From Pusillimonas caeni (GTDB lineage: Bacteria; Pseudomonadota; Gammaproteobacteria; Burkholderiales; Burkholderiaceae_B): a DNA stretch of 64,000 nt. Below are positions 16,446 to 25,096 of this stretch, one piece after another. The DNA lies in contig NZ_PDUW01000001.1 in assembly GCF_003545815.1 (NCBI RefSeq), positions 682,001-746,000 of the forward strand, given 5' to 3'. The number at the start of each line of letters is the position of its first letter. Position 1 is the first letter of the stretch. Both the position numbers and the translations under genes were made by a program. Below the pieces are notes generated by a model. The model was not told the origin of the DNA. It worked only from the letters and a program-made list of their open reading frames with translations, and did no database searches.

Positions 16446-16846
16446 TGCTGGTCGACACCAACGTCCTCGTAGACGTGCTGGCGGACGATCCCGACTGGGC
16501 CGACTGGTCGATTGAACAGCTTCAGACGCAGTCCCAAGTACACCAACTTGCCATCAACCCCGTCATCTACGCCGAACTGTCGCTGACATTTTCCTCTGTC
16601 GAGTCGCTGGACGAGACAATTGCCGATATGGGATTGCAATTCATTGAAATACCCCGGCCGGCCTTGTTCCTGGCGGGCAAAGCATTCGCCAGATATCGAC
16701 GCAGCGGAGGAATCAAGAACAATGTGCTTGCCGATTTCTTTATCGGAGCCCACGCAGCGGTAAGCGGCTTGTCTATTCTTACCCGCGATATCCGGCGCTA
16801 TAAAAATTATTATCCGGGGATAAGATTGATTTCGCCGGATCAATGA
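16445..16846 (+). CDS. PIN-domain ribonuclease toxin (VapC-like)
   Basis: The 133-residue PIN-domain protein is expected to cleave tRNA or rRNA when not bound by its antitoxin. The acidic active-site residues are present: Asp4 in MLVDTNVLVD, Glu44 in IYAELS, Asp97 in NNVLADFFIGAHA and Asp115 in LTRDIRRYK. The set is complete, so the nuclease is probably active. It follows the antitoxin with a one-base overlap and its own base composition is lower in GC than its neighbours, consistent with a mobile cassette. Confidence 0.9.
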   Translation: MLVDTNVLVDVLADDPDWADWSIEQLQTQSQVHQLAINPVIYAELSLTFSSVESLDETIADMGLQFIEIPRPALFLAGKAFARYRRSGGIKNNVLADFFIGAHAAVSGLSILTRDIRRYKNYYPGIRLISPDQ

Positions 16847-16892
16847 GCGGCCGGCCAGTTCGCGGGGCCAAAGTTGCAATCGGCGCAGCTTC

Positions 16893-17696
16893 CTAGCCCT
16901 GCAACCCCGCTTCGATGCGGGCGACCGCCTCGCGCAGCGCGGGGACGTACCGGGCGACGGCGTCCTCGCGCCTGACGGCGCGCAGCAGGTAGATGACGCT
17001 GAGGCAGGCCACGGCATGGCCATGCTGGACGATCGGCACCGCGACGGCGCCGATCTTGCCCTTTTCCAGGTTGTGGTTCCATTCGCCGTCGTTGGTGCCG
17101 TATCCGTCGGCCCGCACGCGGGCCAGCAGGTTCTTCAGGTAGGCCGGATCGGAAGCCAGCCGGGCCTGTTCGTCTTCCCCGGCGCGCAATAGCTTCAGGA
17201 TCTGCTCGCGCTCTTCGTCGGCGCAGTGCCCGATATAGGCCCGGCCCGCGGCCGTCAGCAGCATGGGCAGGCGCCTGCCGACCATGACGCGATGGAAGGA
17301 AAGCGGGCTGAACCGATGGGTGGTCTCGCGGACCTGCATGGCTTCGCCGCTGGGCAGGCTCAGGTCCGACGGCCAGACCACTTTGGGCAGCAGGGTGCCC
17401 ATCACCGGGCTGGCCACCGTGGAAATCCATTCCGTATCGGTAAAGCCCTCGCTCAATTCCCGCACCCTCAGGCTCAGCTGGAAGCTGTCGTCCGAATCGC
17501 TGCGCCACACATAACCCTGGGAAACCAGCGTCTCGAGCAACCGGCGCACAGTGGTGCGATGCAGGCCGGTCATGTTTGCCAGTTCGCCGCTCGATGCGCG
17601 TCCCTTGACGCACAGGTTCAGGGCGCCCAGCACCTGCAGGCCGCGCGCCAGGCCCCGGACCTTCGGATAACTCGAATGATGCTCGGGCTGCTGCAT
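16893..17696 (-). CDS. IclR-family regulator, MhpR-like
   Basis: The 267-residue protein has an N-terminal winged helix (about 12-75; GLARGLQVLGALN and TGLHRTTVRRLLETLVSQGYV) and a C-terminal IclR effector domain (about 95-260). It is divergent from an mhp-like aromatic operon (17829 onward), and between them lies a TGTGCA-N5-TGCACA palindrome at the position expected for an MhpR-type activator. I therefore infer that it activates that operon in response to a phenylpropanoid-like acid. Family is certain; the effector is inferred from context. Confidence 0.87.
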   Translation of the reverse strand: MQQPEHHSSYPKVRGLARGLQVLGALNLCVKGRASSGELANMTGLHRTTVRRLLETLVSQGYVWRSDSDDSFQLSLRVRELSEGFTDTEWISTVASPVMGTLLPKVVWPSDLSLPSGEAMQVRETTHRFSPLSFHRVMVGRRLPMLLTAAGRAYIGHCADEEREQILKLLRAGEDEQARLASDPAYLKNLLARVRADGYGTNDGEWNHNLEKGKIGAVAVPIVQHGHAVACLSVIYLLRAVRREDAVARYVPALREAVARIEAGLQG

Positions 17697-17730
17697 GACT
17701 ATCCCCTCATGGCGTCGAAACCGCGGATGA

Positions 17731-17747
17731 TGTGCACTCCTTGCACA
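17731..17747 (+). promoter_or_regulatory. Predicted IclR/MhpR operator
   Basis: TGTGCACTCCTTGCACA is a perfect 6-bp inverted repeat with a 5-bp spacer. It resembles, from memory, the 17-bp GTGCAC/TGCAC palindrome bound by E. coli MhpR. Its centre is about 58 bp upstream of the start predicted from the promoter at 17762-17790, a class I activator position. Confidence 0.65.
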
Positions 17748-17761
17748 TATTGCATTTATTT

Positions 17762-17790
17762 TTGTAACGCCGCCAGCCTTGTTTTATTTT
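17762..17790 (+). promoter_or_regulatory. Predicted promoter of the mhp-like operon
   Basis: TTGTAA (17762-17767), 17-bp spacer, TATTTT (17785-17790). Both boxes are sub-optimal, as expected for a promoter needing an activator. The start would be near 17797, about 32 nt before the first gene. Confidence 0.5.
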
Positions 17791-17828
17791 TTGCCATGAC
17801 GTGAATAAAGATAAAAGGAGAAGGCAAG

Positions 17829-18737
17829 ATGACGACGGACCGGAAGCCGGCTTACCAAAGTATCTGGGCGGATCTGCGCGGCGTGTCGTTCCGGCAGGGC
17901 TGGCTCGATGCGGGCGGCATCTCCACGCGCTATCTGCACTCGGGCTCTGAGGACCAGCCGGCCCTCATCCTTCTGCATGGCGTCGGCGGCCATGCAGAAG
18001 CCTATGTGCGCAATCTCAAGGCGCATGCCGGGCATTTCTCGACCTGGGCCATCGACATGGTGGGGCACGGCTGGAGCGACCTGGCCACCGCGGACCTGGA
18101 AATACGCCATTACATCGACCACCTGCTGCGCTTCATGGACGCCGCAGGCATCGAAAAAGCCAGCCTCAGCGGCGAGTCGCTGGGCGGGTGGGTCGCAGCC
18201 CGCTTCGCCATCGACCATCCCGACCGCATCCAGCGGCTGGTGCTCAACACGGCCGGCGGCTCGCAGGCGGACCCGGCCGTGATGGCGAAGATCAAAGAGC
18301 TGTCCATGCGCGCGGCCACCGATCCCAGCTGGGAATTCATACGCGCCCGCCTGGAATGGCTGATGGCCGACAAGTCCAAGGTGTACGACGATCTGGTGGC
18401 GACGCGCCAGGCGATGTACAGCCGCGGCGGCATGGAAGCAGGCATGCGCCACAACATGATTCTTCAGGAAATGGAGGTGCGCCAGCGCAACATCATCCGC
18501 GCCGAGGACTATGCGCGCATCCAGGCGCCCACCCTGGTGCTGTGGACGTCGGACGACCCCACCGCCGACGTCAGCGAAGGGCGCAGGATAGCGTCCATGA
18601 TTCCGGGCGCGCTGTTCACCGTCATGGACGGCTGCGGCCATTGGCCCCAGTTCGAGGACACGCCCACCTTCGACCGCATCCATATCGACTTTCTGCTGGG
18701 CAGGCCGCTGGACGGCATCGCCCGGACGGTCGCCTGA
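17829..18737 (+). CDS. Alpha/beta hydrolase, MhpC/BphD-like C-C bond hydrolase
   Basis: The 302-residue alpha/beta hydrolase shows the oxyanion segment LLHGVGG, the nucleophile elbow SGESLGG with Ser117, an acid in LWTSDDPTAD and a late histidine in GCGHWPQFED. Its neighbours are an MhpA-like hydroxylase and an MhpB-like extradiol dioxygenase, so the natural job is hydrolysis of the ring-fission product (2-hydroxy-6-oxo-dienoate type). It has an AGGAGAAGGC ribosome site and is the first gene of the operon. Esterase activity cannot be excluded from sequence alone. Confidence 0.82.
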   Translation: MTTDRKPAYQSIWADLRGVSFRQGWLDAGGISTRYLHSGSEDQPALILLHGVGGHAEAYVRNLKAHAGHFSTWAIDMVGHGWSDLATADLEIRHYIDHLLRFMDAAGIEKASLSGESLGGWVAARFAIDHPDRIQRLVLNTAGGSQADPAVMAKIKELSMRAATDPSWEFIRARLEWLMADKSKVYDDLVATRQAMYSRGGMEAGMRHNMILQEMEVRQRNIIRAEDYARIQAPTLVLWTSDDPTADVSEGRRIASMIPGALFTVMDGCGHWPQFEDTPTFDRIHIDFLLGRPLDGIARTVA

Positions 18738-18757
18738 TCATCCCGGAGGCGGCAGCC

Positions 18758-20389
18758 ATGGAAGCGGCTCGGCAAGAGGACACATGGGACGTGATCATCG
18801 TCGGCGCCGGCCCCGTGGGCCTGCTGATCGCCAATTACCTGGGCGGGCAGGGCCTGCGGGTGGCGGTGCTGGAGCGCATGCGCGAATTGATCGATTATCC
18901 GCGCGGCGTCGGCATGGACGACGAATGCCTGCGCTCCTTCCAGGCGGTGGGCTTGGCCGAGGCCGTGCTGCCGCATACGACGCCGCTGCACTGGCTGCGG
19001 TTCGTGACGGGCAGGGGCCGCACCCTGGCCGCCCTCGAGCCGGGCACGGATGAATTCGGCTGGTCCCGGCGCAACGGCTTCATCCAGCCGCTGGTGGACC
19101 GCGTCCTGTTCGACGGGCTTGCGCGCTACCCCGGCGTGAGCGTGCATTTCGGGCACGAAGTCGAAGCAGTGCAGCAGGACGAGAACGGCGTGGCCATTAC
19201 CACGCAAGCCGACGGCGTCCGGCACCGCTTCAGCGCCCGCTACGCCGTGGGTTGCGACGGCGGACGCAGCACAGTCAGAAAAGCGCTGGGCATACCCTTC
19301 GAGGGCAAGACCGAGCCGAACCGCTGGATCGTGGTCGACCTGAACAACGACCCACTCGCCACGCCCCATGCCTGGGTCTATTGCAAGCCGTCGCGTCCCT
19401 ACGTCTCGATCGCCCTGCCCCATGGTGTGCGGCGCTTCGAGTTCATGCTCTTCGACAAGGAAGCCGAGGGCGACACGGTGCCCGAACCCATTCTGCGCGC
19501 CATGCTGGCCGAGGCCGGCTGCGATCCGGACCGGGTCGACATCATCCGCGCGCGCGTCTATACGCACAGCGGCCGGCTGGCCGCGCGCTTTCGCGACCGC
19601 CGCATTCTGCTGGCGGGCGACGCGGCCCACATCATGCCCGTCTGGCAGGGCCAGGGCTACAACAGCGGCATACGCGACGCCACCAATCTGTCGTGGAAGC
19701 TGGCGCTGGTGCTGAAGGGCATCGCCGGCGACAGCCTGCTGGACAGCTACGAGGACGAACGCAGGGCGCACGCGAACGCGATGATCGGCCTCTCGGTAAT
19801 GGCGGGCAAGGTCCTGTCCATCACCAACCCTGCGGCCGCCGCGCTGCGAGACGCCTTTTTCCTCATGCTGAACATCATTCCGCCGGTCAAGCGCTACATC
19901 GTGGGCATGCGGTTCAAGCCCATGCCCAGGTATCGCCATGGCGCCCTGGTCTACCCGAACGGCGTCGACATGAACTCGCCGGTGGGCACCCTGTTCATTC
20001 AGCCCCGCGTCGCGCCGGCGCCCGCGGAGGAGCCGGTGCTTCTGGACGAGGTGCTGGGCGATTCTTTCGCCATACTGTGCTGGGGCATCGATCCGTCGTA
20101 CTGGATGTCGGAGCAGACGCGGACGCTATGGAAGAAGCTGGACGCCCGCCTGATCTCGGTCTGGCCCGCCACCCAGCTTGGCTACCAGCTTGCGCGCGAG
20201 GGCCCCGGCGTGCAGCCCGTCGCCGATGTTTCCGGCCGCCTGAAAGCCTGGTTCGACCGGCATGGCCGCGGCGTGGTCTTCCTGCGCCCGGACCGTTTCA
20301 TCGCCGCCCTGTGCGGACCCCAGCAGATCGACGCGACGACCCAGGCCCTTCGGGCGGCGTTGAAACTCGACGAGGGAGGACGCCCATGA
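18758..20389 (+). CDS. FAD-dependent aromatic hydroxylase, MhpA-like
   Basis: The 543-residue flavoprotein monooxygenase resembles MhpA, which hydroxylates 3-(3-hydroxyphenyl)propionate to the catechol using NADH and oxygen. Motifs: FAD-binding GAGPVG near residue 15, the YAVGCDGGRSTVRKALG middle motif, and GDAAHIMPVWQGQGYNSGIRDATNLSWKL for FAD ribityl binding. A thioredoxin-like C-terminal domain follows. The start is the ATG at 18758 with GGAGG upstream; 20 bp separate it from the hydrolase gene, and its stop overlaps the dioxygenase start (ATGA). The exact aromatic substrate is not shown by sequence. Confidence 0.85.
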   Translation: MEAARQEDTWDVIIVGAGPVGLLIANYLGGQGLRVAVLERMRELIDYPRGVGMDDECLRSFQAVGLAEAVLPHTTPLHWLRFVTGRGRTLAALEPGTDEFGWSRRNGFIQPLVDRVLFDGLARYPGVSVHFGHEVEAVQQDENGVAITTQADGVRHRFSARYAVGCDGGRSTVRKALGIPFEGKTEPNRWIVVDLNNDPLATPHAWVYCKPSRPYVSIALPHGVRRFEFMLFDKEAEGDTVPEPILRAMLAEAGCDPDRVDIIRARVYTHSGRLAARFRDRRILLAGDAAHIMPVWQGQGYNSGIRDATNLSWKLALVLKGIAGDSLLDSYEDERRAHANAMIGLSVMAGKVLSITNPAAAALRDAFFLMLNIIPPVKRYIVGMRFKPMPRYRHGALVYPNGVDMNSPVGTLFIQPRVAPAPAEEPVLLDEVLGDSFAILCWGIDPSYWMSEQTRTLWKKLDARLISVWPATQLGYQLAREGPGVQPVADVSGRLKAWFDRHGRGVVFLRPDRFIAALCGPQQIDATTQALRAALKLDEGGRP

Positions 20390-21336
20390 ACCCCATGCTT
20401 CTGCAATGCCTGTCGCATACGCCCCTGATGGGCCGCCTGCATCCCGGCCGGGACATCGAGGACGAGGTGAAGCAGGCCATACAGCGCCTGCGCGAGTCCT
20501 TGGCACAGTTCGAGCCCGAGGTCATATTCCTGTTCGGGCCGGATCACTTCAACGGTTTCTTCTACGACCTGATGCCGCCGTTCTGCATCGGCGCGAGCGC
20601 CTCGTCCATCGGCGACTATGGATGCCCGAAGGGGCCGTTGAACGTGCCGGCCGATGTCGCCGTGCAGTGCGCGGAAGCCGTGCTGGCCCATGGCGTGGAC
20701 TGCGCGATCTCCCACCGCATGCGCGTCGACCACGGTTTCGCCCAGCCGCTGCAGCTGCTGACGGGCGGGTTGGACCGCTACCCCGTGGTGCCCATCTTCA
20801 TCAACTCGGTAGCGGCCCCGCTTCCCTCGGCGCACAGGGCACGGCTTCTGGGCGAAGCCGTGGGCCGCTTCGCCGCCTCGCTCGACCGGCGCGCCGTGTT
20901 CATGGCCTCGGGCGGGCTGTCGCACAACCCGCCTGTGCCCACCCTTGCGACGGCGCCCCCGGACATCGCAGAACGGCTGATAGACGGGCGCCACATCACC
21001 CCGGAACAGCGCGGCGAACGCGAAGCGCGGACGATCGACGCGGCGCGGCGGTTCGCGGCGGGCCAGTCGGACCTGCTCCCCATCAACCCCGAATGGGACA
21101 GGGACTTCCTCGACATCCTGGCGCAGCGGGACATGGCCGCACTGGACGCCCTGTCTAACGCGGAGATCACGGCCAAAGCGGGCAACTCGGGGCATGAAGT
21201 CAAATCCTGGATAGCGGCCAACTCGGCAATGGCCGCGGGGACCGGCGGCCAATACCGCGTGCGCCCGGAATATTATCGGGCGATTCCTGAATGGATAGCC
21301 GGCTTTGCCACACTGCAAGGCGCAGTATGTCGTTGA
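20386..21336 (+). CDS. Type II extradiol dioxygenase, MhpB-like
   Basis: The 316-residue protein belongs to the LigB-type extradiol dioxygenases and is closest in appearance to MhpB (2,3-dihydroxyphenylpropionate 1,2-dioxygenase; about 314 residues). Candidate Fe(II) and acid-base histidines are His11 in CLSHTPLMG, His54 in GPDHFNGF, His116 in VDHGFAQ and His180 in SGGLSHNPPVP. It would meta-cleave the catechol formed by the upstream hydroxylase. Genes for the later steps (hydratase, aldolase, dehydrogenase) are absent here and must be elsewhere if the pathway is complete. Confidence 0.87.
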   Translation: MNPMLLQCLSHTPLMGRLHPGRDIEDEVKQAIQRLRESLAQFEPEVIFLFGPDHFNGFFYDLMPPFCIGASASSIGDYGCPKGPLNVPADVAVQCAEAVLAHGVDCAISHRMRVDHGFAQPLQLLTGGLDRYPVVPIFINSVAAPLPSAHRARLLGEAVGRFAASLDRRAVFMASGGLSHNPPVPTLATAPPDIAERLIDGRHITPEQRGEREARTIDAARRFAAGQSDLLPINPEWDRDFLDILAQRDMAALDALSNAEITAKAGNSGHEVKSWIAANSAMAAGTGGQYRVRPEYYRAIPEWIAGFATLQGAVCR

Positions 21337-21368
21337 TGTGCATATAAACAAACCAAAGGAGACGAACC

Positions 21369-22508
21369 ATGAAGGCATCCAGCAGATACCTGGCGCTGGC
21401 GTTCTGCGCAGTCCTTGCGCACGCCGCCCGGGCGGACATCAATATCGGCATCGTGGCCTCCGCGACGGGGCCCGCCGCGGCCCTGGGCACGGACATCCAG
21501 CGCACCGTCGGGCTGATGCCCGCGGAAGTCGCCGGCCAGAAGGTGAACTACACTTTTCTGGACGATGCCACCGACCCGACCACAGCGGTCAAGAACATTC
21601 ACAAGCTGATCAACGAAAACAAGGTCGATGCCGTGATCGGGCCCAACACCGTGCCCAACTCGGCCGCCATGGCGCCCGTGGCGGCCGAAAACAAGACCCC
21701 CCTCGTATTGATTGCGCCCTATGCTCCTCCGCAAGACAAGCGCCACTGGGTCTTTCAATCCACGCAGGACGCCGGCCTGATGGTGGCGCGCATCGTCGAG
21801 GACATGGCCGACCGGAAAGCCAGAACCGTGGGCTACATCGGCTTTTCCGACAGTTGGGGCGACACCGCCTACAACGAACTGAAGAAGTCCGCGGACACGG
21901 CCGGCATCGAGATAGTCGCCAACGAACGCTACCAGCGTCCGGACACCAGCGTCACGGCACAAGTGCTGAAAATCCTGGCCGCCAAGCCGGACGCGGTCTT
22001 CGTCGGCGCTTCGGGCGCACCGGCGGCGCTGCCCCAGGCCCAGCTTCGGCAGCGCGGCTACAAGGGCCCCATCTACCAGTCCCATGGTGTCACCAGCAAG
22101 GACTTTCTGCGGGTCGGCGGCCAGAACGTCGAAGGCGCCCTCATTCCCGTCGGGCCGGTATTGGTGGCCGACCAGCTGCCGGACGACATGGCCAGCAAGA
22201 AGGTGGGCGTCGATCTGAACACGGCCTACGAGGACAAGTACGGGCCGGGGTCCCGCTCGACTTTTGCCGGCTCCACTTGGGACGCCTGGCTGCTGCTGCA
22301 AAACGCCATCCCCGCGGCGCTTCAGAAGGGCCGGCCCGGCACCGTCGAGTTTCGCACCGCCCTGCGCGACAGCCTGGAGAACACCCGCGACATGGTGGGC
22401 GTGAACGGCGTGTATAACATGAGCCCCAGCGATCACATCGGACTGGATGAGCGCGGCCGCGTCCTCATCGAGGTCCGGGACGGAAAATGGCGTTTCGTGA
22501 AGCCTTGA
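21369..22508 (+). CDS. ABC transporter periplasmic binding protein, branched-chain amino acid / aromatic acid type
   Basis: The 379-residue protein has a Sec signal peptide (cleavage after HAARA, about residue 22) and the two-lobed type I periplasmic-binding fold (DINIGIVASATGPAAALG...; VDAVIGPNT). It follows the mhp-like genes by 32 bp with AAGGAGAC upstream, so it probably captures the aromatic substrate of that operon. No permease or ATPase gene is next to it. It is a clear paralogue of the protein at 41734: both carry the segment IEIVANER-(Y/F)-(Q/K)-RPDTSVT. Confidence 0.88.
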   Translation: MKASSRYLALAFCAVLAHAARADINIGIVASATGPAAALGTDIQRTVGLMPAEVAGQKVNYTFLDDATDPTTAVKNIHKLINENKVDAVIGPNTVPNSAAMAPVAAENKTPLVLIAPYAPPQDKRHWVFQSTQDAGLMVARIVEDMADRKARTVGYIGFSDSWGDTAYNELKKSADTAGIEIVANERYQRPDTSVTAQVLKILAAKPDAVFVGASGAPAALPQAQLRQRGYKGPIYQSHGVTSKDFLRVGGQNVEGALIPVGPVLVADQLPDDMASKKVGVDLNTAYEDKYGPGSRSTFAGSTWDAWLLLQNAIPAALQKGRPGTVEFRTALRDSLENTRDMVGVNGVYNMSPSDHIGLDERGRVLIEVRDGKWRFVKP

Positions 22509-22760
22509 GCGATGCGCGCGTCCGGAGCGGTTCGGGAGCCGACCGGACGCCGGCGCCCATGCTCTCTCGTCGAGGCACGTAGGTTGCTGGCGCAACGATG
22601 GCTGCGTAATGGGACCGTCAAGCTGACGCCTTGCTGAACTTTCTCGCCGGCGTGCAGTCCCAAAGGTTGCAGCAGCTGAATCGTTCACGTCCAGCCTCTC
22701 GCCCATGGGCCCGCTCGCCGCGCTCATGCGATCGATGCTCCTCGTCCTTGCAAGGAATGC

Positions 22761-24140
22761 ATGACCGTCCGCGACCTATCCCAGCCGCAGGCCCAGTTGT
22801 CCGTTTTCGACGCAGTCACGATCATGGTCGGCCTGGTCGTGGGCATCGGCATATTCCGCGCGCCCTCCATCGTGGCGGGCAGCGTCGATACAGAATGGAT
22901 GTTCATCGCGGTCTGGGTGGTGGGCGGGCTGGTGACGCTGATCGGCGCCCTCTGCTATGCCGAACTGTCCGCAGCCCACCCCAACGCCGGCGGTGAATAC
23001 CACTTCCTTTCACGCGCCTACGGCAGGTCGGTGGCCATGATGTTCGGCTGGGCCCGCTGCACCGTCATTCAAACCGGCGCCATCGCCGGGGTGGCCTTCA
23101 TGCTGGGCGACTATCTCACCCAGGTCGCCCCCCTGGGCCCGCACAGCTCGGCGCTGTATGCGGCCATTGCCGTCATCCTGTTCACCGGCGTCAACGTCAT
23201 CGGCACCACCCAGGGCAAGAACCTGCAGGTAGCGGTCACCTTCATCGAGATCGCGGCCATCGCCGCCATCATTCTGTTCGGCCTCCTGGGCTCCCCCGGA
23301 GAAGCCGGTCCGCCGGCATCCCACATTCCCTCCGAAACCGCCGCGCTGGGCATGGCCATGATCTTCGTCCTGCTGACCTACGGCGGCTGGAACGAAGCCG
23401 CCTACCTGGCGGGAGAGCTTCACGATGCGCCGCGCAACATCGTCAAGGTGCTTGCCCTGGGCACCCTGATCCTCGTCGTTCTGTATACGCTGGCCAATCT
23501 GGCCATGCTCAAGATACTCGGCCTGGAAGGGCTGCAAGGCTCCGACGCGGTGGCCGCGGACATGATGCGCAGCGTGGCCGGGCCGCCCGGCGAGATCCTC
23601 GTCACCCTGGCCATCGTAGTCGCGGCCGTCTCCACCCTGAATGCAACGATCTTCACCGGCGCCCGTGTGTTCTATGCCATGGGGCGCGACCTCGCGGTCA
23701 TGCGCTGGCTGGGCAAATGGGACGGCCGCGGCAAGGCCCCGGTCAACGGGCAGCTTGCCCAGGCCGCGTTCGCGCTCGCCCTGATCGGCATGGGGGCGGC
23801 CACGCCCAACGGCTTCAAAGCCATGGTGGACTACACGGCGCCGGTATTCTGGGGCTTTCTGCTGATGGTGGGGCTGGGCCTGTTCATTCTGCGCTGGCGC
23901 TACCCCGGGCAGACGCTGCCGTTCCGGGTGCCGCTCTATCCCCTGACACCCGCCCTGTTCTGCCTGACCTGCCTGTACATGCTGCATGCCAGCCTGCGGC
24001 ACACGGGCGCCTCGGCCTGGGTCGGGCTTGCCGTGCTGCTGGCCGGCCTGCCCATTCTTCTGCTCAAACGCAAGAACGACGCCGCGCCCACCGGCGAAAC
24101 GGCCGATCGCAACAACACGGCCGCCCATCTCAGACACTGA
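22761..24140 (+). CDS. APC-superfamily amino acid permease
   Basis: The 459-residue membrane protein has about 12 predicted helices and the APC signature near the N-terminus (VFDAVTIMVGLVVGIGIFRAPSIVAG), followed by CYAELSAAHPNAGGEYHFL. It resembles the LAT/serine-threonine exchanger side of the family; the substrate is not evident. AAGGAATGC precedes the ATG. The methyltransferase gene starts 22 bp after its stop, so the two are likely co-transcribed, an unusual pairing. The 250 bp upstream contain a GCGTCCGG...CCGGACGC hairpin (22518-22550) without a U-tract. Confidence 0.87.
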   Translation: MTVRDLSQPQAQLSVFDAVTIMVGLVVGIGIFRAPSIVAGSVDTEWMFIAVWVVGGLVTLIGALCYAELSAAHPNAGGEYHFLSRAYGRSVAMMFGWARCTVIQTGAIAGVAFMLGDYLTQVAPLGPHSSALYAAIAVILFTGVNVIGTTQGKNLQVAVTFIEIAAIAAIILFGLLGSPGEAGPPASHIPSETAALGMAMIFVLLTYGGWNEAAYLAGELHDAPRNIVKVLALGTLILVVLYTLANLAMLKILGLEGLQGSDAVAADMMRSVAGPPGEILVTLAIVVAAVSTLNATIFTGARVFYAMGRDLAVMRWLGKWDGRGKAPVNGQLAQAAFALALIGMGAATPNGFKAMVDYTAPVFWGFLLMVGLGLFILRWRYPGQTLPFRVPLYPLTPALFCLTCLYMLHASLRHTGASAWVGLAVLLAGLPILLLKRKNDAAPTGETADRNNTAAHLRH

Positions 24141-24162
24141 AACCCGTTCCAGGAGATCCGCA

Positions 24163-24999
24163 ATGAGAAGACGTCTACTCGACTATCTGGCATGCGCTTC
24201 ATTGAGCGCTTTCCTTGCCGGCGAGCCCGCATGGGCGCAGTCCCCCGATGCCGAAGCGTCCAGCTACACGCCCACGGTGGGGCAGGTCGGCAAGGACGTC
24301 GTCTGGGTGCCCACGCCTCAGGACCTCGTCGACACCATGCTCGATATGGCCGAACTCAAGCCCGGTGACAAACTGGTCGACCTCGGCGCGGGCGACGGGC
24401 GCACCGTCATCTCGGCCGCGAAACGGGGGATTACGGCCCGCGGCATCGAATACAACCCCGAGCTGGTCACCTTGGCGCAGCGCGCGGCCAAGCAAGAAGG
24501 CGTAGCGGACCGCGCCTCGTTCGAGCAGGCCGACATCTTCGAGTCCGATTTTTCCGAAGCGACGGTCGTCACGCTCTTTCTGCTGCCCAGGCTGAACATG
24601 CGCCTGCGCCCCACCCTGCTCGACATGCCGCCGGGCACCCGCGTCATATCCAATTCTTTCACGATGGAAGACTGGACGCCCGATGAAACGCGCAAGGTCA
24701 ACGAAGACTGCACCGGCCGCTGCATCGCCTACAAATGGGTCGTCCCCGCCAAAGTGGCGGGCACCTGGAATATGGACGGCAAAGAGCTCGTGCTGGCCCA
24801 GACCTTCCAGCAACTGGAAGGCGAGTTGCGCGACGGCGATCGCTCCATGCCCCTCAGCGACGCGCGCATGGACGGCGAAAAGGTGGCGTTCGATATGAAC
24901 GGCCAGCACTACGAAGGCGAGGTCCGAGGCGACGAAATGCGGGGCACGGTCGATGGGAAACAGGCATGGAGGGCGCAGCGGGTGTCCTCGTCGGGATAA
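24163..24999 (+). CDS. Class I SAM-dependent methyltransferase with predicted signal peptide
   Basis: The 278-residue product has a convincing Sec-type leader (MRRRLLDYL...EPAWA, cleavage about residue 25), then a Rossmann methyltransferase core with motif I LVDLGAGDGRTV at about 71-82, the acidic post-I residue in RGIEYNPE, and a C-terminal small beta-rich domain (about 200-278; repeated G-E-V-R/D-G-E strands). The start at 24163 has AGGAG upstream and the leader begins at that ATG. An exported SAM-dependent enzyme is odd because SAM is not known to be supplied to the periplasm. Substrate unknown; operon partner is the upstream permease. Confidence 0.78.
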   Translation: MRRRLLDYLACASLSAFLAGEPAWAQSPDAEASSYTPTVGQVGKDVVWVPTPQDLVDTMLDMAELKPGDKLVDLGAGDGRTVISAAKRGITARGIEYNPELVTLAQRAAKQEGVADRASFEQADIFESDFSEATVVTLFLLPRLNMRLRPTLLDMPPGTRVISNSFTMEDWTPDETRKVNEDCTGRCIAYKWVVPAKVAGTWNMDGKELVLAQTFQQLEGELRDGDRSMPLSDARMDGEKVAFDMNGQHYEGEVRGDEMRGTVDGKQAWRAQRVSSSG

Positions 25000-25048
25000 G
25001 GCCGCTCTCTTGATCGCACATGCCGCTTGCCCTATGATCCAGCATCCA

Positions 25049-25070
25049 GCAGGACGATTTCCCGTCCTGC
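25049..25070 (+). other. Hairpin upstream of tag
   Basis: GCAGGACG and its complement CGTCCTGC are separated by ATTTCC, 27 bp before the tag start. It has no U-tract. It may end the methyltransferase transcript by a Rho-dependent route or lie in the tag leader. Confidence 0.35.
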
Positions 25071-25096
25071 CCGGCTGATCCCTGAAGGCAGAAACC

